Assembly (NCBI GenBank): GCA_035642125.1
Contig: DASQSZ010000359.1
Coordinates: 1-50,500 of the forward strand
Source: CALAED01 sp937891035
Lineage (GTDB): Bacteria; Actinomycetota; Actinomycetes; Streptosporangiales; Streptosporangiaceae
Length of the DNA stretch: 50,500 nt
Direction: 5' to 3'
The translations under genes were made by a program, and so were the position numbers. Below are positions 24,611 through 32,914 of this stretch, piece by piece. Every line of letters starts with the position of its first letter. Positions within the stretch are counted from its first letter, which is position 1. The notes below the pieces were generated by a model. It did not search any database. It had not been told where the DNA came from and was given only the letters and a program-made list of their open reading frames with translations.

Positions 24611-26059
24611 ATGGCATCCGCCGGAACCGGGGTGGCCGCACCCCATAAGGGCTGGACACTGGTCCTCAGCTCGGTAGGCGTCTTCATGGCCGCGCTGGAC
24701 GCCCTCGTCGTCACCACCGCTCTGCCTGTGCTGCGCACAAGCTTCAACGCGAGCCTCAGTGACCTCGAGTGGACCATCAACGCCTACGTCCTCACCTTCG
24801 CCTGCCTGCTGTTGTCGGTGTCCGCGCTGGCCGACCGTTTCGGGCGCCGCAGGTTGTACGCGATCGGGCTCGTCATCTTCGCGGGGACCTCGGCGTTGGC
24901 GGCGGTCGCCCCGAACGTCGGTGTGCTGATCGCGGCTCGTGCCGGCGAAGGGCTGGGCGCCGCCATCATCATGCCCGTTTCGCTGACGCTGATCAGCGAC
25001 GCTTTCCCGGTCCAGAAGCGGGGCGCGGCCATCGGCATGTGGGGCGCGGTCTCGGGTTTCGCGGTCGCGATCGGGCCGGTCTTCGGCGGTGCCGTCGTCA
25101 CCGGGCTCGACTGGCACTGGATCTTCTGGTTCAACGTGCCCATCGGCCTGGTGGCCGCCCTGCTCACGATGTCGCGGTTGACGGAAAGTTACGGACCCCG
25201 CCAGCCTTTGGACCTCTACGGGTTGGCCTTGGCCTGCGTCGGCTTCTTCCTTCTGGCTTGGGGCCTGGTAAGGGTCAGCAGCGTCGGTTGGGCAAGCGCG
25301 CAGGTCAGCACCTCGCTGATCGTCGGAGCGATCGTCGTTGGGGTTTTCCTGGTGGTCGAGACGCGCCGGCGCGCGCCGATGGTGCGCCTGGATCTCTTCC
25401 GCAACCGGGCCTTCAATGCGGCGAGCTGGGTCAACTTCTTCATGTACGCACCACTGTTCGGCGTGCTGTTCCTGATGGCCCAGTTCCTTCAGTACGGGCT
25501 CGGCGACTCCCCGCTCATGGCGGGCATGCACCTGCTCGCCTGGACGGGCGTGTCCATGTTCATCGCCCCCATCGTCGGTCCGTTGGCCGACAAGTACGGC
25601 AACCGTCCGTTCATGGCCCTGGGCATGGCCCTGCAGGCCATCGGGTTCGGATGGGTGGCGATGGCCTCGGAGCCCGGCGTGAGCTTCAGCGGGATTTTCG
25701 CCGCGCTGCTGGTCGCCGGAGTGGGCATCGGCATCGTCTTCCCGACCGTCGCGAACGGGGTGATGACCTCGGTGGGTGCGGACCAGACCGGCATCGCCTC
25801 GGGTACCAGCGCGACGCTGCGCGAGCTAGGGGGCGTCTTCGGGGTCGCGCTCACCGCGAGCATCTTCGCCCACCCCGGCAATTACACGTCCCCTGAGATC
25901 TTCATCACCAACTTCAGCAACGCGATCTGGCTGTGCGCGGCGCTTTCGGCAATCGGCGCCTTGGCGTCGCTGACGTACCCGAGGCACAGCGCTCTCCAGG
26001 TCCAGCACCGGCCGCCCACTCTGGCGGAAACGGCCGTTCCGTCGACCGTCGACGGCTGA
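24611..26059 (+). CDS. DHA2-type MFS drug exporter
   Basis: 482 residues from ATG 24611, preceded by GGAAGGAG. Around 14 hydrophobic segments, as in the DHA2 (QacA/EmrB) group. MFS motif A is ADRFGRRRLY, and the antiporter motif C is GFAVAIGPVFGGAVV in TM5. First helix: VFMAALDALVVTTALPVL, with the acidic residue typical of this group. It should export a hydrophobic compound in exchange for protons. Placed after an HxlR regulator and before an SgcJ-like protein, it is the likely self-resistance pump of the locus. Confidence 0.93.
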   Translation: MASAGTGVAAPHKGWTLVLSSVGVFMAALDALVVTTALPVLRTSFNASLSDLEWTINAYVLTFACLLLSVSALADRFGRRRLYAIGLVIFAGTSALAAVAPNVGVLIAARAGEGLGAAIIMPVSLTLISDAFPVQKRGAAIGMWGAVSGFAVAIGPVFGGAVVTGLDWHWIFWFNVPIGLVAALLTMSRLTESYGPRQPLDLYGLALACVGFFLLAWGLVRVSSVGWASAQVSTSLIVGAIVVGVFLVVETRRRAPMVRLDLFRNRAFNAASWVNFFMYAPLFGVLFLMAQFLQYGLGDSPLMAGMHLLAWTGVSMFIAPIVGPLADKYGNRPFMALGMALQAIGFGWVAMASEPGVSFSGIFAALLVAGVGIGIVFPTVANGVMTSVGADQTGIASGTSATLRELGGVFGVALTASIFAHPGNYTSPEIFITNFSNAIWLCAALSAIGALASLTYPRHSALQVQHRPPTLAETAVPSTVDG

Positions 26060-26245
26060 TTCATGGAAGAAAGGAGACAAGGCTGGCGCAACATCCTTCC
26101 CTTCCACGTGTCAGAAAAGTCCAGTCCGGGCGCGGTGAGTTCTGCACTGTAGGCCGGTTGAGATATAAGTGGAGCCGCGACCGGTTCTGGTTGAGCGGTC
26201 GACCGCGGTGATCCTCAGCAAACGAGCGAAATGGGGTTACGATTT

Positions 26246-26662
26246 ATGAGTATTCAAGATCAGAAGCAGGAAGAGGCCGCTGTCCTCGAAGTCGTCAAAG
26301 GCGTCCACGATGCCTGGAACAAAGCCGACCCGGATTTGTTCGTCGCCGAGTATCTCGAGGAAGCCACCGCGACCCTGCCCGGCTCGTTCATGAAGTCGCG
26401 CGAGGAGATCCGCGGCGCCATGGCGTTCTTGTTCAACGGGCCGTTGAAGGGCACGCGGGCGTCCGAGAAGGTGCTGAGCGTTCGTTTCCTCAACGACGAA
26501 ACGGCCGTGGTCATCACCGAGACCGGCGTTCTGATTCCCGGCGAGAGCGAAGCCCCGCCCGAGCGGACGGCGTACGCGAACTGGATCCTCGCCAAGCGGG
26601 ACGGCAAGTGGGGGGTCGGGGCCTACGGCAACAGCCCCTCGGTCGGGCCCGGCCAGCAGTAA
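26246..26662 (+). CDS. SgcJ/EcaC family (SnoaL-like fold) protein
   Basis: 138 residues from ATG 26246; an ATG five codons upstream (26231) is an alternative start. AAVLEVVKGVHDAWNKADPDLFVAEYLEEA and the closing WILAKRDGKWGVGAYGNSP match the cone-shaped NTF2/SnoaL fold of the SgcJ/EcaC family. SgcJ itself comes from the C-1027 enediyne cluster, where its exact role is unsettled; others act as small cyclases or hydroxylase-like partners. It follows the exporter by about 190 bp and ends the plus-strand run at a strong hairpin. Confidence 0.85.
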   Translation: MSIQDQKQEEAAVLEVVKGVHDAWNKADPDLFVAEYLEEATATLPGSFMKSREEIRGAMAFLFNGPLKGTRASEKVLSVRFLNDETAVVITETGVLIPGESEAPPERTAYANWILAKRDGKWGVGAYGNSPSVGPGQQ

Positions 26663-26680
26663 TCGCGGGCTGGTATGACT

Positions 26681-26713
26681 GTGCCCCGTCCCGGGCGGCC
26701 CGGGACGGGGCAC
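26681..26713 (+). terminator. Strong hairpin terminator
   Basis: Perfect 15-bp arms GTGCCCCGTCCCGGG and CCCGGGACGGGGCAC around a 3-nt loop (CGG), 18 bp after the SgcJ-like gene. No T-run. Confidence 0.75.
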
Positions 26714-26738
26714 TGCCTCAACGGGCGTCTTCGGCGAA

Positions 26739-27260
26739 TCAGACGCCGCGCGTTCGGTTCGTGAGCCGGTCGGGTGAGAGGTGCCGGTAGGGGATTTGTC
26801 CCCCGCGGGCAGCCGCTGCGCGCCAGTAGCCCACGACCGTGTCGAAGTGTCCGGTCGGCCGAGACAGCCGCGGCGTCTCGCCGTCTACTCCGGAAGCCGG
26901 CGCGGCGATCTGCGGTATGCCGCCGGCCATCGCGTCTATGCGCGCGTCATCGAAGAACCGCGCGTCCCCGGAATGTCGCGTCCCGGAATGTCGCGTCTCA
27001 GAAATGTCGCGTCCGGAATGTACTGAGGAACTTCTTGTCAGTCCTCGGCGCCGCTCCGCGGCGCCGGCGTCGCCACCGGCGGCGCCCAGATCAGCGTGCT
27101 TTGCTGGTCTTACCCCGGGAACCCCAGCCGCTGCCGGATGGCCGGCGGAGGACGCCCAGCCAGCCTGCGGCACTGTTCCTTTGCCGCAGGCTGTTGCCGC
27201 ACTCCCAGCTGAGACCATTTTCGGCGCGGTGTCCCTGGTTCCTCGCGCCGACGCGTCCAC
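26739..27260 (-). CDS. Doubtful hypothetical protein downstream of GMC gene
   Basis: A 173-codon frame beginning 18 bp after the stop of the GMC oxidoreductase gene. The N-terminal half is low-complexity Ala/Gly/Arg sequence. The middle is encoded by a 15-16 bp direct repeat (RHSGTRHSGDAR). Only the end (RPTGHFDTVVGYWRAAAARG) looks protein-like. No family recognised, no good ribosome binding site. It may be a relic or non-coding. Confidence 0.22.
   Translation of the reverse strand: MDASARGTRDTAPKMVSAGSAATACGKGTVPQAGWASSAGHPAAAGVPGVRPAKHADLGAAGGDAGAAERRRGLTRSSSVHSGRDISETRHSGTRHSGDARFFDDARIDAMAGGIPQIAAPASGVDGETPRLSRPTGHFDTVVGYWRAAAARGGQIPYRHLSPDRLTNRTRGV
26972..27011. repeat. Direct repeats, minus-strand CGCGACATT unit
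   Basis: AATGTCGCG occurs at 26972-26980, 26987-26995 and 27003-27011, spaced 15 and 16 bp, with conserved flanks (TCCCGG). On the minus strand each reads CGCGACATT, close to the CGCGGTATT repeats at 29691-29731 that have the same spacing. Possible binding sites for a multimeric regulator. Confidence 0.55.
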
Positions 27261-27278
27261 GACATTCCCTGCGCGGGG

Positions 27279-28826
27279 TCAGCGATCGCGCAACAGCGCG
27301 GCCGCCCGTTCGCCGATCATGACAACGGTGAGGTGCGTGTTGGCGCAGACCATGCTGGGCATGATGGACGCGTCCACGACATGGAGGTTCTCCGCTCCGT
27401 ACACCGCACAGCGCTGATCGACAACCGCCCGCGGGTCGTCGGCAGGCCCCATTCGCGCCGTGCCCACGGGGTTGTAGGCGCTGTCTACGGCGCTTTCGAT
27501 GTAGCCGCGCAAAGCTTGGTCGTCGTCCATGACGCGCTCGTCCACCGCGACCAGCTGCTCGCCCTTGTCGAAGATCTTCGGTGAGCTGGCCAACTCCCAG
27601 CAGCCTCTGACGCCGTCGGCGAGCAGACCGTAGTCGCGTTCGTCGGAGAGGTACCCCAGATCGACGACAGGAGCGAGATACGGGTTGGATGACGCGAGGG
27701 TGACCCGGCCGCGCGAGTGCTGCCGGCGGAGCACAACCATCACGCCGAACACCGCCCTGGCCCCGGCAACCCGCCGCAGTTCGGGGAAATGGTGGGTGAG
27801 ATCGAAGCGGTTGACCATCGCGTAATACGAGTCGTTGAATCGGTCGGAGCTCGTACGGGTCACGATTTGGCCGGTCGATTTGCCCTCGTTCTCGTTGCCG
27901 GGCTTGGGAGTCATGAACACGCCGATGCGCGGCTGGTCGGTCAGCCGCGCGCCCACGCCGGGCAGGTCCGCCCGCACGGAGACGCCAAGCGCCCGCAGAT
28001 CCGCTGCGGGCCCGATACCCGAGCGAAGCAGGATGGCCGGTGAGCCGATCGCTCCGGCCGCCAGGATCACGCGCCGCCCGCGGATCGTTTCGAACGAGCC
28101 GCCATCCGCGGCCAGGACCACGCCCGCCGCCTGCTGTCCCTCGAACACGACCCGGTCGACGATGGCGCGGGGCAGGATCGTGAGGTTCTCACGATCCGCG
28201 GCCGGCCAAAGGTACGACATCGCCGTTGAGACGCGGATCAAGGGATCGCGCCGGTTCGACGGAATCGGCCCGACGCCGGTCGACTCGGGGTGGTTGTGGT
28301 CGTCGACCCACGGGTGGTCGGCGGCGAGGCAGGCGTCGCGGAACTCCTGCTGTACCGCGGTCAGTTCCTCGGGGCGCCATCGCCGGATGGGCACCGGGCC
28401 GCCGCGGCCGTGGAAATCGCGGTCGCCGAAGTCCAGATCATCCTCGAGGGCGCGGAAGAACGGGTAGACGTGCTCCCAGGACCACTGGGGGTTGCCTTCC
28501 TTCGCCCACTCGTCATAGTCCTGCGGCGTGCCCCGGATCGCGACCGTGTTGCCCACTGCCGAGGAGCCGCCGGTGACCTTCGCGAGCGGAAACATGACGC
28601 GGCGGTTCCGCGTGAGCCGAGCCGTGAATCCCCAGCTGTGATTCACCAGCGACATCGTGTTGGCGTCCAGGAGATCGTCCGGGGTGGTCCCGGCCGCCGG
28701 ATAGTGCGGCCCGGCCTCGACCAGCAGCACCCGCCTGCCGGGGTCCTCGCTCAGGCGGGCGGCCAGCACGGCGCCGGCGCTGCCCGCCCCCACGACGATG
28801 TCATCAAAAGCATTCCATTTCGACAT
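27279..28826 (-). CDS. GMC family oxidoreductase with Asn/His active site
   Basis: 515 residues from ATG 28826 behind AAGGAA. FAD motif DDIVVGAGSAGAVLAARLSE, GMC signature 1 VTGGSSAVGNTVAIRG, GMC_oxred_C at the end. The usual catalytic His in the YHPVGT motif is Asn here (AYNPVGTARMG, N452), while the second position, in ANTHLT, is His (H498). The sister enzyme at 29939 has the opposite arrangement. GMC enzymes oxidise alcohols or amines with FAD, using the His as base. Loss of the first His may alter or weaken this, or shift the base to H498. In an operon 9 bp downstream of the DUF574 methyltransferase. Confidence 0.92.
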   Translation of the reverse strand: MSKWNAFDDIVVGAGSAGAVLAARLSEDPGRRVLLVEAGPHYPAAGTTPDDLLDANTMSLVNHSWGFTARLTRNRRVMFPLAKVTGGSSAVGNTVAIRGTPQDYDEWAKEGNPQWSWEHVYPFFRALEDDLDFGDRDFHGRGGPVPIRRWRPEELTAVQQEFRDACLAADHPWVDDHNHPESTGVGPIPSNRRDPLIRVSTAMSYLWPAADRENLTILPRAIVDRVVFEGQQAAGVVLAADGGSFETIRGRRVILAAGAIGSPAILLRSGIGPAADLRALGVSVRADLPGVGARLTDQPRIGVFMTPKPGNENEGKSTGQIVTRTSSDRFNDSYYAMVNRFDLTHHFPELRRVAGARAVFGVMVVLRRQHSRGRVTLASSNPYLAPVVDLGYLSDERDYGLLADGVRGCWELASSPKIFDKGEQLVAVDERVMDDDQALRGYIESAVDSAYNPVGTARMGPADDPRAVVDQRCAVYGAENLHVVDASIMPSMVCANTHLTVVMIGERAAALLRDR

Positions 28827-28835
28827 GAGCGTTCC

Positions 28836-29672
28836 TTAACGCTTGCGGGCGAGGCCGCACCACATGGGCAGCGGCTTGGGTCCAGAGGGGCCCTGCGGCC
28901 GCCACAGTTCCGTCTCGACCACCCCGGGCGGCACGATGTCCATGCCGTCGAAGAACCGCTCGACCTCGGAGCGGGTCCGTCGTGTCACGGACTCACCGGT
29001 CTGCTTGTCCATTTCGGTGAGCATCGCGTTCATCGCCGTGTCCGCGTCGTCCTTGGCGAAGTGGGAGAGTGCCAGATAGCTGCCGGAGGGGACAGCGCCG
29101 AGCAACTCGTCCGGGATCCGCTGGGGCCCGGCGGCGTCGTCTATGAAGTGGAGCACGCCGAACAGGATGAGCCCGACGGGCTGGGAGAAGTCGAGCGTCG
29201 CGGCGGCTCTGCGGAGGATGTCCTGCGGATCGTGGAAGTCGGCCTCGACGAAGACGGTGTCCGGGTCGGCGGCGAGCAGATACTGCCCGTGGGCCGCGAC
29301 GGATGGGTTGTTGTCGACGTAGACGACGCGGCAGCCCGACGCGACCGCGGCCGCGGCTTCGTGGGTGTTGCCCATGGTCGGCAGCCCGCTGGCCAGATCA
29401 AGGAACTGCCGAATCCCGCACTCGCCCGCGAGGTATCCGACGATACGCCGGAGGGAGTCGCGCGCCGCGTGGAGGTCGACGCGCACTCCCTCGATGCCAC
29501 CGGTCTCGCCCGGCCAGTTGACGAACGCGTTGTCGCCGATGCTGCGGTCGGACGCGAAGTGCGCGGTCCCGCCGAGTAGATAATCCATGATCCTCGCGGT
29601 GTTGGGGATCATCGGGTTCACCCCGGCCGGTACTTGTTCCAGATCCGTCATCGTCGGTTGGTTTTCCAACAT
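28836..29672 (-). CDS. DUF574-type SAM-dependent methyltransferase
   Basis: 278 residues. ATG 29672 gives the AAGGAG site a 7-nt spacing; ATG 29678 would be too close. Hallmarks: NTARIMDYLLGGTAHFASDR, motif I FLDLASGLPTMGNTHEAAA, VVYVDNNPSVAAHG, LGLILFG-like GLILFGVLHFIDD and C-terminal DIVPPGVVETELWRP. It leads the GMC gene by 9 bp, so both are made together. Divergent from the second GMC gene, with shared direct repeats between. It may methylate an alcohol, amine or carboxylate made by the neighbouring oxidases; acceptor unknown. Confidence 0.9.
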   Translation of the reverse strand: MLENQPTMTDLEQVPAGVNPMIPNTARIMDYLLGGTAHFASDRSIGDNAFVNWPGETGGIEGVRVDLHAARDSLRRIVGYLAGECGIRQFLDLASGLPTMGNTHEAAAAVASGCRVVYVDNNPSVAAHGQYLLAADPDTVFVEADFHDPQDILRRAAATLDFSQPVGLILFGVLHFIDDAAGPQRIPDELLGAVPSGSYLALSHFAKDDADTAMNAMLTEMDKQTGESVTRRTRSEVERFFDGMDIVPPGVVETELWRPQGPSGPKPLPMWCGLARKR

Positions 29673-29690
29673 GCTCATTCTCCTTCGCTC

Positions 29691-29731
29691 CGCGGTATTG
29701 AAGGCTCGCGGTATTGAAAGCTCGCGGCATT
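29691..29731. promoter_or_regulatory. Direct repeats in divergent GMC/methyltransferase promoter
   Basis: CGCGGTATT at 29691-29699 and 29707-29715 and CGCGGCATT at 29723-29731, exactly 16 bp apart, with TGAAGGCT-like spacers. They sit just upstream of the methyltransferase start (29672) and about 210 bp before the divergent GMC gene. A direct-repeat operator read by a factor binding successive faces of the helix is likely. Confidence 0.55.
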
Positions 29732-29938
29732 GTCGAGAACAGCGTGTCGCCGCACGCGCGCCGGTGCTTCTTTCTCCGTGCCCAGCGCGCGAACAGCGCC
29801 GGGCAACGCCGGAGTAGTCCGCCGCGCCCGCCGATGCGACGCTCGACAAAGAGAGACGCGAAACTCCGCGTTCCCGGGGGCGACGTGCGCTTTGTTTCGC
29901 GTCGCGCTTCCCGCAGTCCTGGTCAGCGAGGAGCAGAT

Positions 29939-31480
29939 ATGACGCCTCAATACGATGACATCATCGTCGGCGCCGGGTCGGCCGGCGCAGTGCTCGCCGC
30001 GCGATTGAGTGAGGACGCGTCGCGGCGCGTGCTGCTCCTCGAGGCCGGCCCTGACTATCCGATGCCGCAGGAGACACCCGGCGACATCCGGTCCGGCAAC
30101 GCGATGTCCTTTCACGACCACGATTGGCAGTTCAAGGCCGACATCCGCGACGGGCGCAGGGTCCGCTATCCGCGCGGCAAGGTGACGGGCGGCTCGTCGG
30201 CCGTTGGCGCCACGGTCGCGCTGCGCGGCATTCCCGATGACTACGACGAGTGGGCGCGGGCCGGGAACCCGGGGTGGTCCTGGCAGGAGGTGCTCCCGTA
30301 CTTCCGGCGCCTGGAGGACGACCTTGACTTCGGCGGTGAATACCACGGACAGGACGGCCCGTACCCGATCCGCCGCTGGCGCCCCGACGAGCTGGTACCG
30401 GGGCAGGTCGCCTTCGTCGAGGCCTGCATCGAGGCAGGCTTCCCCGAGGCCAAGGACCACAACCACCCCGATGCCACGGGGGTAGGACCGATCCCGTCGA
30501 ACCGGCGTGACGCGGTGGACCGGGTCACGACCGCGATGGCCTACCTGACGACGGCGCGCGGGCGTCCCAACCTTGACATCAGGGCCCATACGGTCGTCGA
30601 CCGGGTCGTCTTCGATGGGGGGCGCGCGGCCGGCGTGGTGGCCGGCGCGGCCGGCTCCTACGAGACGATCAGCGCGCGGCGCGTGATCCTGGCGGCCGGC
30701 GCCGTGGCGTCGCCGATGATCCTCATGCGGTCCGGCATCGGCCCCGCGGCGGACCTGCGGCGGCTCGGCATCGACTGCGGCGTCGACCTGCCGGGCGTCG
30801 GCGCGAACCTTGTCGACCACCAGCGAACCGGCGCGTTCCTGACCCCGCTTCCCGGAGCGTGTGACCCGTCAGGCCCGTTTCTGCAGGAGATCCTCCGCAC
30901 GACCGCGGCCGGCTCCGACGAGACGAACGACCTCCAGTACTACATGGTGAACCACTTCGATTTGGCGCACTTCCCCGAACTCCAGATGCTCGCGGGGACG
31001 ACGATGATCCTCGGCGTCATGGTGGTGTCGCAGCGGCCGCGTTCCCGCGGGACACTCAGGCTGACCTCCACGGATCCGCTTGCGCAGCCGCAGATCGAGC
31101 TGAACTTCCTCGGCGACGGTGGCCGGGAGCTCGACCTTCTCGTGGAGGGCGTGCGCACCTCCTGGCGGCTGGCGAACCACCCCGGCATCCGCGGGCTGGG
31201 GCAGGGCTTCGTCATCCTCCGTGAGGCGATGATCGAGAACGACGACATGATCCGGCAATACGTCAAGACAAGCCTCGACAGTGCGTACCACCCGGTCGGG
31301 ACGGTGCGCATGGGGCCGGCGGAGGATCCCTCGACCGTCGTCGACGAGCGGTGCGCGGTGCACGGGCTGGAGTCCCTCTATGTCTGTGACGCCTCGGTGA
31401 TGCCCAACACCGTCCGCGCGAACACGAACCTCACCTCGATCATGATCGGCGAGCGTGCGGCCGACTGGCTGCGCGAGTAG
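29939..31480 (+). CDS. GMC family oxidoreductase with His/Asn active site
   Basis: 513 residues from ATG 29939, behind GAGGAG. The longer frame to 29714 is intergenic. FAD motif DDIIVGAGSAGAVLAARLSE, signature VTGGSSAVGATVALRG. The C-terminal catalytic pair is H451 (AYHPVGTVRMG) and N497 (ANTNLT), the choline-oxidase-like H/N arrangement. It is a clear paralogue of the enzyme at 27279 along its whole length. It probably oxidises an alcohol to the aldehyde or ketone. Alone on the plus strand, ended by a perfect hairpin shared with the convergent P450 gene. Confidence 0.93.
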   Translation: MTPQYDDIIVGAGSAGAVLAARLSEDASRRVLLLEAGPDYPMPQETPGDIRSGNAMSFHDHDWQFKADIRDGRRVRYPRGKVTGGSSAVGATVALRGIPDDYDEWARAGNPGWSWQEVLPYFRRLEDDLDFGGEYHGQDGPYPIRRWRPDELVPGQVAFVEACIEAGFPEAKDHNHPDATGVGPIPSNRRDAVDRVTTAMAYLTTARGRPNLDIRAHTVVDRVVFDGGRAAGVVAGAAGSYETISARRVILAAGAVASPMILMRSGIGPAADLRRLGIDCGVDLPGVGANLVDHQRTGAFLTPLPGACDPSGPFLQEILRTTAAGSDETNDLQYYMVNHFDLAHFPELQMLAGTTMILGVMVVSQRPRSRGTLRLTSTDPLAQPQIELNFLGDGGRELDLLVEGVRTSWRLANHPGIRGLGQGFVILREAMIENDDMIRQYVKTSLDSAYHPVGTVRMGPAEDPSTVVDERCAVHGLESLYVCDASVMPNTVRANTNLTSIMIGERAADWLRE

Positions 31481-31489
31481 CCGGACGAC

Positions 31490-31530
31490 ACGAACCGGCC
31501 CGGGCGGATCATCCGCCCGGGCCGGTTCGT
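31490..31530. terminator. Bidirectional hairpin terminator
   Basis: Perfect 20-bp arms (31490-31509 and 31511-31530) around a single base, starting 10 bp after the GMC stop and ending 16 bp before the convergent P450 stop. One of the strongest hairpins in the window, able to serve both directions. Confidence 0.85.
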
Positions 31531-31546
31531 ATTCGGCGGAACCGCG

Positions 31547-32914
31547 TCAGGTCACCGGGCGTACCGTCATCGGCAGGCCCTCGCGGATCCGCAGGGTCAG
31601 CATCGCCTCGCCGGTCACCTGGTATCCGGGTACCTTTGTCAGACGCAGATCGCGGGCGACCGTCGCGAGCGCGACGGTGGCCTCCATCATGCCGAGGCTG
31701 TTGCCGACGCAAAAGCGCGGCCCCGCGCCGAACGGGATGTAGGAATAGCGGTTTCTGCCCGCTGAGCCGGCCGGGGCGAATCGATCCGGATCGAAGCGCG
31801 TAGGCGACGGCCAAAATGCCGGGTGCCGGTGCAGCAGGTACGGGCACAGCAGCACGTCGGCACCGGCGGGGACGGGGAATCCGCCGATCTCGTCGTCCGC
31901 GCGGGCGATCCGCGGAAGCAGCCAGACCGGGGGATGCAAGCGCATGGTCTCTTCGAGGATTTGCGTCGTGTAGGTGAGCCCGTGCAGGCTCTCAATGGTC
32001 AGCGGACCGCGGCCGAACACTTCGACGGCCTCGTCGTGCAGCCGCTTCCATGCCTCCGGGTGCTCGTCGAGCAGGTGGAACGCCCAGGTCAGTGTGCTGG
32101 CCGTGGTCTCGTGCCCGGCGAGGAGCAAAGTGACCAGCTCGTCGCGCATGCGGATCCGCCCGGCGCGCCGGTCGGGTTCGTTGCGGACCGACTCGATCAG
32201 TCGCGAGATGACGTCGTCGCCGGGGGGCTTGGCGGCGCGATCGGCGGCCAGCTTGTCGACGATACGCTGAAGGTCCCGCCTGGCCCGCCGGAAGCGCATC
32301 TGCAGGGGCAGCGGAAGCCAAAGCGGCACCTTGCCCAGCGTGATGGCGTCGAACATCGCCTGGTTCTGGACAGCCTCGAAGGACTCGCCGATCGACTCGA
32401 ACGCGCCGAGGTCGGCGTCGACCAGTGTGCGCCCGAGCACGCCCATGGTGAATGAGGTCAGCTCCGCGCGCATGTCCACCTGGCCCTGACCGACCCAGGA
32501 GCGGAGCCGTGTCGTCAGCTGCTCGGCCTCGTCGCTGATGGCGCCGAGCTGACCGGCGATCCGTTTGGGTTGGAAGACCGGTTGAATCGTCTTGCGCTGC
32601 TTACGCCAGAGCTCTCCCTCGCTGGTGAGCAGGCCGTCCCCGAGGGCGCGCCGGGCGTGGACCATGCCCAGCCCTTTGGTGTAGTTCTTGGCGTTATCGG
32701 CCAGGACGTGCTTGGCGTGGTCGGGGTGATTGAAGAAGTAGAGCGTCTTGGGGCCGAGCGGCAGGCGGACCGCGTCACCGTACTCGGCGGCCGCCCACGT
32801 CATGACATTCAGATGGCTCCGCACCATCCTGGCCAAGACGGTCAGTGTGGAGGTGCGGGGCGGCCCGGGCATCCGATGGCCGGCCCTTGCGGCCGGCGGG
32901 CGCGTGGTCGTCAC
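31547..32914 (-). CDS. Cytochrome P450
   Basis: 455 residues from GTG 32914, which overlaps the stop of the DUF1702 gene by GTGA. The long open frame to 33685 simply runs antiparallel through that gene. Motifs: I-helix LLLAGHETTAST, K-helix EETMRLHPP (ExxR), PERF-like FDPDRFAP and heme loop FGAGPRFCVGNS with ligand C402. Similar in style to bacterial CYPs of the fatty-acid/terpene hydroxylase clans (GHETT, WAFHLLDEHP). No fused reductase; ferredoxin and reductase are not in the window. Coupling to DUF1702 suggests both act on the same intermediate. Confidence 0.95.
   Translation of the reverse strand: MTTTRPPAARAGHRMPGPPRTSTLTVLARMVRSHLNVMTWAAAEYGDAVRLPLGPKTLYFFNHPDHAKHVLADNAKNYTKGLGMVHARRALGDGLLTSEGELWRKQRKTIQPVFQPKRIAGQLGAISDEAEQLTTRLRSWVGQGQVDMRAELTSFTMGVLGRTLVDADLGAFESIGESFEAVQNQAMFDAITLGKVPLWLPLPLQMRFRRARRDLQRIVDKLAADRAAKPPGDDVISRLIESVRNEPDRRAGRIRMRDELVTLLLAGHETTASTLTWAFHLLDEHPEAWKRLHDEAVEVFGRGPLTIESLHGLTYTTQILEETMRLHPPVWLLPRIARADDEIGGFPVPAGADVLLCPYLLHRHPAFWPSPTRFDPDRFAPAGSAGRNRYSYIPFGAGPRFCVGNSLGMMEATVALATVARDLRLTKVPGYQVTGEAMLTLRIREGLPMTVRPVT

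Noticed and set aside
24110..25531. Minus-strand frame of 473 codons opposite the HxlR and MFS genes
   Set aside because: His/Arg/Asp/Gly-rich shadow sequence. The plus-strand MFS protein has proper helices and motifs.
26961..27020. CRISPR array
   Set aside because: The repeat units are 9-15 bp with no unique spacers of normal length. They are direct repeats, not a CRISPR.
29714..29938. Upstream extension of the GMC gene at 29939
   Set aside because: No GMC similarity, rich in Arg/Ser. The FAD motif begins right after ATG 29939, which has a good ribosome binding site.
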